Origin: Cryptomeria japonica
Taxonomy: Eukaryota; Streptophyta; Pinopsida; Cupressales; Cupressaceae
NCBI RefSeq assembly: GCF_030272615.1
Contig: NC_081407.1
Coordinates: forward strand, 442,860,213-442,924,212
DNA: 64,000 nucleotides
Direction: 5' to 3'
The notes under the pieces: model-generated
Databases searched by the model: none
What the model was told of the DNA's origin: nothing
The model's input: the letters and a program-made list of their open reading frames with translations, nothing else
Shown here: piece after piece, positions 34,612 through 45,120 of the stretch
How the letters are laid out: every line of letters begins with the position of its first letter
Numbering within the stretch: the first letter of the stretch is position 1
Program-made: the position numbers and the translations under genes

Positions 34612-37600
34612 TGTAATGCCCATACCCTAGTTAGACTTGTAAAACCCGTTTGACCATGATTGACTTCCTATGTGGCATTCTTGAAAGGTAGGTTAACCAT
34701 GGTGAAATGTGTAGTTTAGATAATATAAATAACTGTGCATACTTATTATTGTGCTTTTGCATCGATTCTCGTGTAAACGTAATTGTTCCTAACCCTTGTG
34801 ATAAATCTTGAGCTAACGCCTTCATTGAATATGTATATGTATATGCATGCTTGTATGAATTCATGGGTGCAGGAGATTGCAGGTACAACACCGCTTAGGG
34901 CAAGGTTCACCTCCTTTGGGATTTGCAAGGTTGAGTATGCCTCTTTCATCTTTAGAATTCGGATTTGGTGGTCATATAACTCTCGTCTTGCCTTAGCCAT
35001 GGTTAGGTGAGCATCGGGTGTGGATTCGTGGGGCTTGCTTTTCATTGGGATGCGTGTCAAGAGATTTGGAGGACTTCCTCGATTTGCGTGCCTTGCGCGA
35101 GGTAAGTGGAGCTTGTTGTTCTAAGTATTAAATTCAAACTTATGAGTAGACGTGCACATTAGTGATATAGAAATTTAAATAGGTAGTTCTTCCATACGAT
35201 TAATCGTTAATTTAAAGAGATTGCTTTAATTATTATTGTAGCAAGCTTAAGGTATTTAACTTGGGTTAGTGTGCTCATTTACGCATTTGCAACATTTACG
35301 CGTTTGTAGTTGAGAAATTAGAATAAATAAGACTCTTGCATTAGATTAGTCATTTATTTAAAAATGTCACTTTATTATGTTGTAGCGAGTTAATTTAATA
35401 GTTAATTTTAATAACTACGATTTTAATGAGTTATGCGTTTTAGAAAGGAAAGATTTAAAGTCATGTGGGAAATAGAAATAAATTAATTCACATTCGCATT
35501 TTGGAAGAGAAAAGGGTAAATTTTATTACTTAAAAAGAAATTATTTCCTTTTACTTGTATAGTTGATATAGTATAAAAAGATTGATTTTTAGAAAATTAA
35601 ATTAATCAAATGCCTTACCCTGGTCAATAGTTTCGAAATAAGAAGTAGGCCTAAAATTTATATTGAGAGATTAAAATTTAAAAACGCAATAAGAAATAGA
35701 AGCATTTTAATTTTAATAAGGAAAGCAAATAAGATGTAATAGATAATGGTAATGAATGACTTCCATTTGGATTTTCATTTGTTTTATTTTAAAAAAAAAA
35801 CAAATGCCTAATTTCGAAATTGAAAATGAGGGCAAAAATAGGGTTTCTCATTTTTTAAAACTAGTTGGGAAATGTTTTTGGGGCTTCTTGGCTTTGGGTC
35901 ATTTTTTTGGAAAAACATGGTTTTTGGAAGAGAGATTGGGGACCTTGGACAAAGGATGGAGTTTTAGAGCAGCAGATTTGGGGGCTCATCATCAAAACTC
36001 TTCCCGGAATGCATTTGGAGGTAGGATTCTACTCTTCCCTTTGATCTTTGCTAAATAAAATAAGAAAATATAGATGTCAAAAAAAGGGATTTGGTTCTTC
36101 ATGATATGTTGTTTTCTTTTTGCTGTTATATCCATGATTACTCTCAGATGCAATTTGAAGTTTTTGAGAATCTTGTCATTTGGGGGCAAGGTTGTAAAAA
36201 AAAGAAGTAGATAAGGAGATTAAAACCATTTGGGTATTTGAGTTTTATGTTCTAGTTGTGAATATTGTCCATTCCTTTGCTTTGAACATTCTGGAAACAA
36301 AATATATAGATCTCTATATGTTGCTTTCTTTTATCATTTCTCATTTTAAGAATCATGGATTTGATTCTAAAGAAGAAACAAAAAAAACAGAGAGAGAATA
36401 AATATTTGAGATTTTAGAGGGAATGGTTTCTTATCTGTTTTAATCCAAAAAAAAAAAATTAATGTTGGTTTTTTTTGGGGGGGGGGATTGTATTCTTTTT
36501 TATCTGTTATAACCCAGGAAGTGTTCCAGCCCAGAAAAATCTGTTTGTTGCCTGTTTTTTTTGTTATTAAAAAAAAATTTTAAAAAAAAATAAATATTTT
36601 GTGACCCCCGCCATCGCTGGGAGGAATCATGGCTGCCACGGTAGCTACTGCTACCAGCTGGTAGCAGTGCTACCACTGGTAGAACTGCTACCAAATGGTA
36701 GCAGCGCTACCAAGGGTAGCAGCGCTACCAATGGTAGCGTGGCTACCAAGGGGGCCCACGTGGTGTTCCACGTGGGTAACCCCAATTTCACTGGTTTTTT
36801 TTTTTTTAATTTTATTTATTTATTAGTTATTATTATTTTTATTTATTTATTGTTTTAAAAGAAAGAAAACAATAAAACAATAAATTAAGGATATGTTAAT
36901 AAATAATAAAAAAAAAAGGGGGAAGAAATTATAATGATTTTATATGGAGGTTTTTTTTTTAATTATTTAAATTTAGACTTTTCTTCCTTATTTATTTAAT
37001 ATTATTTAAGTTGAGTAATAAATAATATATGGAATTTAGAATATTGAAAATTCGATAACTCATATAGAGATATATGTTTTTGCCACACTCTGATTTATAT
37101 AACTGGCATTAATAATTACTAATCATAAACTATAGTTAAATGTGGATATTTAATAAAGGATATTTTAGGAATTTCTTATATCAACATATAATATTAATTA
37201 TATGTGGCTTCTTGGTCCCTTCGTAACGAATACAGTCCGTGAATTAACCCTTAGTGTTCAGACGATAATTTTAATCGGTTAGATATAAATTGAGATTCAC
37301 ATATACTTGTTTTATATATATGCAAGGGATTTATAAATCGTTGGGGGGGGGGTACTAGTGTATAGTTCTAGACCAACATGTCAGTGATGTTTATCTAAGG
37401 ATTAAGTAAAATACCCAAACGAAAAATGCTTACATTTATGTGAACTTAGTTGGAAAACTTGTAGAGATGTATTTACTGACCGAAGTGGTCATTTGTAGTA
37501 TGGTTGTGATCGCCTAAAAGGCAGGATTGTAAAAGACATGTAAATTTGTACTCTTAACTATATTAAATGCCAGAGGGGTCTTGCAGTTGAGCAGACCTGG

Positions 37601-39193
37601 AGATGTAGCCCCTTAGGGGTGAACTCCGAGATCATATCTGTGTTATGCGATGTTTTTAGCTAACTTTGTTTTATGCTTTAAATTATCATGGTTGGTTGTT
37701 ATCTTGTATAAGTGTATGATGGAAAAGAAACAAATTTTAAATCAAATGCACAAAATCAGACATCTTGAGGAATGTAGTAACTCAGATTTATAATACATTG
37801 TAAATTATGATTATGGCAAAGTATTTAAAATACTGTAATTAAAGTTATGGAAAAAGTATTTTGAGAATGTGAATTAAAAGTTGTAATAGTGGAAAAGAAT
37901 CTTGCTAGATTACATCATTGGATTAACTTGTTATTAAGCATGTAAATTGAACAAATGAGCAGGGGAAACAACGATAGAATTAATGTTATAATTTCTAAGC
38001 TGGAATCTAAAAGAATAAACCATATATAAGTATTTACTTTATCTTCTTAAAAGAAAATCGCCATGTTAATTGTATTCCTCTATGTTGGACGAATATATTT
38101 AGTTATTTACGTTGTAATTATAACCAATAACCCTCACCAGATTAATTTGATAATTGTGTGGACTCAACTAGATATCCATGTTATAACCCTTATAAAAAAA
38201 AATATATAAAAGGAATCCCTTATGATTGCTAAAATTGAACAAACATGGGAAATAATTGATTTGTTGTTTATACATTTAATCTTCGTAAAAGTATCTCTCA
38301 TATTAACTTCATTTAACAAAAAAAAAGAGTGATATGCAATAAGACAATTGTATTTTAATCCTAATAGAAGAACATCACTATGATCTTATTATTATAATCT
38401 TGAAATGATAAATGTCATCTAGCTACCGATATTTTAATTTGGAGGATGCTCTCGTGTGTCCAAATGCATATCCACCGAAATTAGTCCATTTATTAGTATT
38501 AATAAAACTTCAATGAATTCTATGGCTACTCACATTTTATCTTTCATATAAGAACTGCAACTCATTAGTTGGCTATGCATGAAATCAAATGAAAGGGCCT
38601 CACTCTATTAATTGTAGTTAACCCTTAATGAATGAATCTTGTCTGATTAACCATGCTTTTAATATTAAAGGATGACATCGATTGTGAACGGATTCCCTAA
38701 TCCCAATGAAAGAACCTCATGATATTAAACGCTTGGAACCTATTTGGAGGCCTCTAAATGAAATTATGAATTTAAGAGCATTGAATAAATAACCTCTCAA
38801 TGGCCTCCTAACCACCCAAAGTAAATGAACGCTTCCTAAGATTATAAGATGTCAAACCATTGAACACATATTAAATCAAGATCTATGCATTATCTCGTAA
38901 TTTAAATATCCAGTAAATGGATCTAATGACACAAGTTGAGTTAGGTGTGAGGTTATGTAATCGCGTTGGGAAACTCCTTAGGATCGTTTTAGCCTTCTGC
39001 TGTGATATCTAAGTTGTCAGATAACTCCAATGTATCTAATGTTGTGTCTAATTATGAACTGAGATAACTTCAACTATCTTAATGTTGTAATTTTTCATTA
39101 ACGCTCTAAATTAATTTTTTTAAAAAAATATTTACACTCTATTTGAGTGTTTATAACTTAAACCCTTTAGGGGTTTCCTGGCGGGGCATTACA
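34612..39193. mobile_element. 4.58-kb TSD-bounded unit, probable giant solo LTR
   Basis: The unit begins TGTAATGCCC and ends GGGGCATTACA, so its outermost 10 bases are a perfect inverted pair. It is flanked on both sides by AATAT (34607-34611 and 39194-39198). TG...CA ends and a 5-bp duplication are LTR-retrotransposon hallmarks. I find no internal second LTR, primer site or pol motif, so a single very long LTR left by recombination is the simplest reading. Plant gypsy elements of the Ogre type have LTRs this long. Alternatives are a large non-autonomous derivative, or a DNA transposon with short inverted ends. It contains G runs at 36477-36486 and 37343-37352 and the hairpin array at 36640-36776. 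Confidence 0.65.
36640..36776. repeat. Tandem hairpin array and CACGTG hairpin
   Basis: About five consecutive units of roughly 17 bp alternate GCTACC and GGTAGC, each unit being itself an inverted repeat. They are followed at 36755-36776 by a perfect 9-bp stem (CCCACGTGG, loop TGTT) containing two CACGTG G-box cores. The block is GC-rich inside an AT-rich unit. Confidence 0.8.
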
Positions 39194-39198
39194 AATAT

Positions 39199-41523
39199 CA
39201 TGAATGTCTAATGTGTCCTGATAAGACCATGTAAATAAATTGTTATAATATTGAACTAGTATAGACATATTTTGTCACTAAAAAACGTTTAAACAATCAC
39301 CAACTTTCAATATTATTTCTTTATCAAATTTATCCATATTGACATCAAAGGTTCCATCAATTATTATTGTATTTCTATCTTCAATGAATGATTTTTTAGG
39401 CAATTCAAAAAATCAAGAGAATTATCTCGTGAATGAGAGGATTCCCTGAAGTAAGAGTGTATGAGAAGCCTTTAGCATGATGAAACTTCACAAATCCTTA
39501 TAAAAACTTAATAATTCATCAAGAGTTTCATCATTAGAAAATGTTTCTAAAACAATAGAGTTTGTTAAATTTATGTAAATCAAGTTAGGGTGTACCAATT
39601 ATAAATCTATAATGCGAACATACATGCAAATAGATTAAAAGATTTTTAATACCTTTAAAATTATTATCTTTGTAGGAGAATAACAAAATCAATACTATTG
39701 CAATTTTGTGGTAGTTGAATAGGTTCTAAAATATCTTAATCCTTTGTATCTAAAACTCATTCATTATATATAAACTTTTTTAGAATAGAAAAATCATTTA
39801 TAGTGTTGGTTAGCTAGCTTAGAAGAAGATAACCTTCCTTTAGAGTTGTGTCCTCATGAAGAGAAGGAGATGGTAGACCATATATTCATGTATGGAGGAT
39901 GAATGGTGTAGTATTTATCACTCAATTCAGGTTTATCATCACACATAGGTTTCAAATTAGGAGAACACCAATCATCCTCAGGATTAGCATGAGGAAGTAA
40001 ATGAAATAGATGATGTTCTCAATAATGACATGAGTATGATCAATTAGTTAGGAGAAACTAAACTATTTTGTTCATCCTTTATTTGATAGGGAGTATTTTT
40101 AAGGGATGAAGGTTCAAAATATATTTTTTCAATTTCAAGCATCTAAAAGTGACATATGTTTTGTATAAAATAATGAAATGAATAACATATAATGAAGTTT
40201 ACATTTATAATTTTTTATTTAAATTAAATATTTAGTTACAATTTTTTTAATAAATTTAAGAGGAAAATTTAATTGCTCAAAAAATATCTAAAAATGAGGT
40301 GAATGCCCCTCCACTTTTTCTATGGTAATTGTTTTTTCTTTGTTTATTTTTCACTTAGCTAACTAGAATATCTAGTGCATGGAGTTTTTTTTATAAATGA
40401 TTTTTTAATATCAAGTTTACTAAAAATATAACAATTTCGATATGTCTCTAATTTATGTTTAATTTTTTTTATCATAAATAAAAATAAGTTATACCCTTTT
40501 AGTCTGGATTATCTCCTCTAATACACCCTATTTCTTTGAAGTTTTTAAAAAATAGATTTTATTATATTTTTTTTGAATCAAACCAATTAGTCTTATGTTT
40601 GATTATAATGGCCTTCTTGTAGTAAATTTTAAAAAAACACTAAAACAATTAAAATATTTTTTAAAAAGTTAGGCTTTGACCCCTAACAAAAAGTATTCTC
40701 AAATTTTGTTGAAAGTGTACGTGGTTTGAGAAATCTACATTGTAAGTTAGGGTTTTACTAAATTTCAAAAGGGGGGAATAAGTTGCCATGAAGGCTGACA
40801 AAATCTCAAAGCTTCTCTCACAATTGTGGCCTTTAGTGGTTTTTCTTCAAAGTTATTATATATCAGTTATCACAAAAAACCCAAAAACAAATAATTAAAA
40901 ATTGATTACTAAATTTTACATATACCGATAGCCACTCATTTTTTAGTTTTTTTGGATCATAATTGGCTCATTTGTGCACCTTTATTGGCACCCATGACAC
41001 ACGAGCATTGTGACATTTGTGCATAGGTATTGACAATTTTAAGTGCACAATTATTGGGAGCATCTTTATGCATATATTAGGTGACACTTTGAAATACTTT
41101 TTGATCCTTATCCCACAACATGCATTGTTACTACACAAAAGACTAAACAATAGCTATAAACAGTTAAGTCTTATAATAAACAACAAAAATATGACCAAAC
41201 TCTGATGTACCCTTTAAAATCTATGAGTGCATGAAATTAGATAGCCACTACCATAGATTTCCCCTGCTACACGAATACTTTTAAATATTTTTTTCTTGTT
41301 TGCATTTCACTGTGGTCAATTCACTGTTTAATGAGGTGCAGGAGGAATCCGTTCTCTCTTTACTGCGTTGCCACCTGTCATTTTTCTCGGCAGCAGCCAT
41401 TAATCATTGCTCAAAACAAAACTTCTATTCATTTGAGACTCGTGCTCTTCCTTTCCCTGTAAATAAATCCAATCTACAACGCAGATTGAAAAATGTTTTA
41501 AGCGCACTTTTAATAGGTAGACT
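39199..41523. other. AT-rich stretch with no gene seen
   Basis: No recognisable coding region or element end is present. Base composition changes sharply to GC-rich after about 41560. Confidence 0.5.
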
Positions 41524-41532
41524 GGGCGGGAA
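41524..41532. promoter_or_regulatory. E2F-like GGGCGGGAA before the GC-rich gene
   Basis: The complementary strand reads TTCCCGCCC, which fits the E2F consensus TTSSCGSS. It is 160 bases before the candidate start codon. A chance match is quite possible. Confidence 0.25.
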
Positions 41533-41692
41533 CGAAATTTAAATTTGACATCACTTATTAATGTCTCGGCATGGCGGAAGAGAAAACTAGGCTCTGACCA
41601 GTAGTAGTGCTAGCACGAGGCGTCTACTGCCCAGGACAACAACCAGAACCAGCGAGCGGTGTGAAGTGTGAGCATAGCAGAGCTTTGAGGAG

Positions 41693-43255
41693 ATGGGGAT
41701 CCCTGACAGCGGGATAGGACGTGTGCACCCATCTAGGGCAGGGTGTGAAGACTGGGGGAATGCCCGGTCTCTTGCGAGCATAGCACCCACTTGGCTGCGC
41801 TCCAGTCGCCACTTGAACCCATATGCCCACAACGGCCAGTGGGAGGATCAGAGCATCGTCGTCGTCCGCCACCCCAATGGGGGGTGCAGCCGTGTGAACG
41901 TCGAGCTCGACTATCGGGCCACGGTTACGGTAGTGACCCCTCTGGTTAACTGCAGGCTGGAGGGAGACATTGATGTCTGCACCGAGGAGGCTCAGTTCAA
42001 GGACAGATACCTGGGCCTCCTCAACGCATACGCAGATATGAACGCGATCAGGCGTTGGGTTGTCCCGGTTGGCATGCACTACCGGATTGAGAGCGCAGAC
42101 GACTTTGCATGGAGGGTGCTGCCCAGGATCCTGACAGCCCGGAGCCCGGCCAACTTGGTGACTATGTTTACCAAATATTGGTTGTATTTCTTCATGGCTA
42201 TCCAAGGGGAGAGGCTCGGGGCGCCAGTGGCATTTGCTGCTGTGGCTGGACTCCCCGCCACTAACATTGAAAACTCTCGTGTGAACCACGCAGAGTTTGA
42301 TGCGTACGTGGGCCCGTTGGACGGCACCGTGGTTGACCCTACACCATCCATGGAGCGGTGCAGATTTTGGAGGGCGGGAGTAGTCCGATTTCCGGCTTAC
42401 CAGCTAGTGGATAACACGGAGGAATTCATTACCTCCGTCAGTCTGTACCAGATTCCAGGGGGGCAGCTACGGTATTGTGGTGCATGCATGGTTGGAGATT
42501 TTGCTGACTGGGGCGCGTTCCCGACCCCGGCGGCCTGGCTGATGTTCATCAACTCTGCTTCCTGTGAGTTGAACGCCCAAGATGATGCCTTGCTGGCATT
42601 CCAGCTGGCATCGAGCATTGCCTTCGCCACCGCCGATAGGGTGGTGTACCGGGGACGGGCAGCATTGCCAGCAGGAGCCACGCCGCTCAACCAAGTGCAT
42701 GTGACCGCCTCCCTGCAGATCCGGGGTATACCCTTGCCCGAGCTTAACCTGGTGAGGCTCCGGAACCTGCCGCTCCTGCAGCCGGGCGACTATAGGCATC
42801 CCATGAGACAATTCACCACCCTAGGGGCTTATGCTTTGGCTCGCGTTGGAGGACTGTGGGCTGCGCAGCTGTGTTATGGGCTGAAGCACGCCCGCTACGC
42901 ATTTGGGGTCACTGCAAGGCGGATAGTCCAGGGAGGGATTCAGATCCGGGACTGGGTTGTGGGGGCACTGTTCGAGGGAGCAAGGGGAGTGGTACCATAC
43001 AACGCGACCCCAATATTAATGTGTGCATCCCACATCATGCGGTGCTGCTTCGGCAGTACGGTCCCATACCAGCTTGCACGGCACCTGAGTCCGGGGGCGG
43101 ATGAGTCGGCAACTGACGGTGGCACGACTCTAGCCCACGTGTACGGGGCTGAGCCCCAGGGTGGGCCAGAACGGTGCACTTGCTGCACAGGATGCATGAT
43201 GTGCCCGCCACGTGTGGGTACTATGTGCTGGGGACCGGACCAAGCCCCGGTATAG
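41693..43255 (+). CDS. GC-rich intronless ORF, candidate endogenous dsRNA-virus capsid
   Basis: A 520-codon frame is open without a stop or intron in GC-rich DNA, while both flanks are AT-rich. The start chosen is the first long-frame ATG (41693). A nine-codon upstream ORF at 41571-41597 precedes it. The protein is rich in Ala, Gly, Arg, Leu and Val, has no transmembrane run that I trust, no signal peptide and no enzyme motif I recognise. Length and composition resemble the N-terminal three quarters of a totivirus-type coat protein, and plant genomes are known to carry integrated dsRNA-virus coat genes. I do not see a diagnostic capsid motif, so this is inference. The last 30 or so codons are Cys-rich (RCTCCTGCMMCPP) and look out of frame. 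The downstream ORF at 43153-43749 seems to continue the protein. Alternatives are a captured gene of another kind or an orphan host gene. Confidence 0.5.
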   Translation: MGIPDSGIGRVHPSRAGCEDWGNARSLASIAPTWLRSSRHLNPYAHNGQWEDQSIVVVRHPNGGCSRVNVELDYRATVTVVTPLVNCRLEGDIDVCTEEAQFKDRYLGLLNAYADMNAIRRWVVPVGMHYRIESADDFAWRVLPRILTARSPANLVTMFTKYWLYFFMAIQGERLGAPVAFAAVAGLPATNIENSRVNHAEFDAYVGPLDGTVVDPTPSMERCRFWRAGVVRFPAYQLVDNTEEFITSVSLYQIPGGQLRYCGACMVGDFADWGAFPTPAAWLMFINSASCELNAQDDALLAFQLASSIAFATADRVVYRGRAALPAGATPLNQVHVTASLQIRGIPLPELNLVRLRNLPLLQPGDYRHPMRQFTTLGAYALARVGGLWAAQLCYGLKHARYAFGVTARRIVQGGIQIRDWVVGALFEGARGVVPYNATPILMCASHIMRCCFGSTVPYQLARHLSPGADESATDGGTTLAHVYGAEPQGGPERCTCCTGCMMCPPRVGTMCWGPDQAPV

Positions 43256-43749
43256 TGGCATCCCGGGGAAGAGCAGCCAACCGGGTGTGGGGATACTATC
43301 ACCCAGATGCCATTGCCTCTTTCTTCGGTGGAGCGGGTATTGCTGCGAGACAAATGCATGACGCTGTGGCGTATGCCACCAGCACTGTGGGGGAGCCTAA
43401 CGTGATGGACCGCGCGGCCTGTACTCGCTCGGGGATTGGCCTCCGGGCGGTCACCCGGGTGATGGAGGCACTAATGGAGGATGCGCTTGTCCACTTCCGG
43501 CGGGAGGGGAGTGTGCCGATCTACGGCCTGCGCAATGGGATCAAATGGTCCTACTGTGTACGACATACTGACGCCGGGACGACTTATGTCAGCAGTGTGG
43601 AGGATTGGCCAGCACGATGGCTGCAGATGACGCTGCGACCACTAGTGGTGGGCGTGGGAAGGGTGGAGGCAAGCGCTCCGGAGGAGCTTGTGGAGAGGGC
43701 GTGTGAGAAGCCCCGACTGCCTGAAGCCGCCCACGGTAAATCCTGTTGA
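43153..43749 (+). CDS. Continuation of the GC-rich ORF in the -1 frame
   Basis: This frame opens after a stop at 43150-43152 and runs about 198 codons to the TGA at 43747-43749. The first ATG is at 43174. It has the same composition as the 520-codon ORF and overlaps its last hundred bases. Taken together the two frames span about 685 codons, close to the roughly 680 residues of an L-A-type totivirus coat protein. It contains no GDD or other RdRp motif, so it is not the polymerase half of such a virus. The likely cause is a small insertion or deletion between about 43150 and 43250. Programmed frameshifting is less likely because no X_XXY_YYZ heptamer is evident in the overlap. Confidence 0.45.
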   Translation, partial: APGWARTVHLLHRMHDVPATCGYYVLGTGPSPGIVASRGRAANRVWGYYHPDAIASFFGGAGIAARQMHDAVAYATSTVGEPNVMDRAACTRSGIGLRAVTRVMEALMEDALVHFRREGSVPIYGLRNGIKWSYCVRHTDAGTTYVSSVEDWPARWLQMTLRPLVVGVGRVEASAPEELVERACEKPRLPEAAHGKSC

Positions 43750-43929
43750 GGCCTCGTGGATGCGGCTCAACCCTCTCGAGGGACAAACTGTAATTGTCGC
43801 GCAACCTGGTGATTCTTTAGTTAGGCAGGTTTCATCAGCGGGTTTAAGTTCTATTTTTAAGAAAGAGGTCTGTCTCATAAATTTTGTTTTGTGTTATGGG
43901 ATTATTTTCAATCTTTTTAAAAAAAAATA
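43750..43929 (+). other. 3' flank of the GC-rich ORF with an A-rich end
   Basis: GC content falls away after about 43800. The stretch ends TTTTTAAAAAAAAATAGG at about 43914-43931, which could be the trace of a poly(A) tail from reverse transcription or simple chance. Confidence 0.35.
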
Positions 43930-45120
43930 GGATGAAAAAGAGGTGGGGTTAGAAATGGCCCCACCAGTTTCAGGATGTTATGTGTCATTTGTCAAAAATC
44001 TAAATTTAATTTTTATATAAAAATAGTTTGGAGGGAAATTAATTGTTTTTATTGTGCACATAGTATAAAAGATATTCACAGACTTCTTTAAATTTTTAAG
44101 TTGGACTATAGTACAAAATTCAGCTTTAAAATTTTGCTCTATTTTTTAGGAAGTCCCTCTCCATGGAACCCAGCCTTATATAAAAAAAGAGTCTTAATTG
44201 TGCAAATGTTTTTGAAGTGAATGTACAAATTATATTCAAATTAATGCTTGGATTTTCAAATTAATGTGATTGGATGTCTTTAAGTGCAAGTACATAGCAA
44301 TAAATCACACAAAAATATGTTTAGTTCACTCTTGGTGAGAAAGGAATGAGCAAGTGTTGGCAAAAAATTATATTTGAATTTTAAAATATCAAGGGCCAAA
44401 TATATATGTGTGGGTTGATTCCACAAGCGCAGGATCATTTTTTGAGAGAAACCTAGTTCAAATTATATTGTCCCACTTCAAACTCATAATCATAATTTTG
44501 AGTTATGATCAAAATAGCAAACAATTATTTTTTGGTCACAAAGACAAAAAGGTGGTAAAATCAACAGAGGAAAGACATGTCTAAAGATACATGCATGGAT
44601 ATGCATATAAATTAAGAATACATGGAAATATAGAAAAAAAATTATTAACAATAAATAATAGATGTGGGAATTTTTGTAAATGAAAGAGTAATAAAATGGA
44701 GGAAAGGGCTTGTCATAACACAAGATTGCGGCATTTGTTGATATGTAAATGTATTAACCTATTCTCTCTAAATGAACACAATGAGTATGAATTTTTCACC
44801 ATTACACAATTATATAGTTTTAAAATGTTTATATATATACTAAAAAGAGTTTCTACTATAGAAATTAATATTAATATATATATATTAAGTTACCATTATT
44901 TTTATCTATATTTTAACATATTTATTTATGCTTTTTCTTTGATAAAAGATAAAGAGTTTTTTTTTTTTAGAGGGCTCCAAGACTTTAAAATCCCCAAAAA
45001 GAAAGACTCAAAACAAGACTAACTATGCAATGGCACAATGATAACATTACTACAACAAAGTTACAAAAGAAATTACACCATAAAACAATAGATAACCAAT
45101 AACATAGACATCAACACAAA
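43930..45120. other. AT-rich stretch with no gene seen
   Basis: Short open frames only. A TATATATA run lies near 44874-44886. Confidence 0.5.

Noticed and set aside
35756-36058. 100-codon ORF inside the 4.6-kb unit
   Set aside because: Aromatic-rich, low-complexity translation of AT-rich DNA with no recognisable domain; treated as chance.
36601-36858. 85-codon ORF with repeated Ala-Thr-Lys-Gly-Ser runs
   Set aside because: The apparent protein repeat is only the translation of the 17-bp DNA hairpin array.
41624-42289. 221-codon minus-strand ORF and other antisense ORFs across the GC-rich gene
   Set aside because: GC-rich DNA has few stop codons in any frame. The plus-strand frame is much longer and the antisense frames have no coherent composition or supporting context.
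43150-43255. Programmed -1 frameshift site
   Set aside because: No X_XXY_YYZ heptamer in the overlap and no polymerase motif downstream; an indel explains it more simply.
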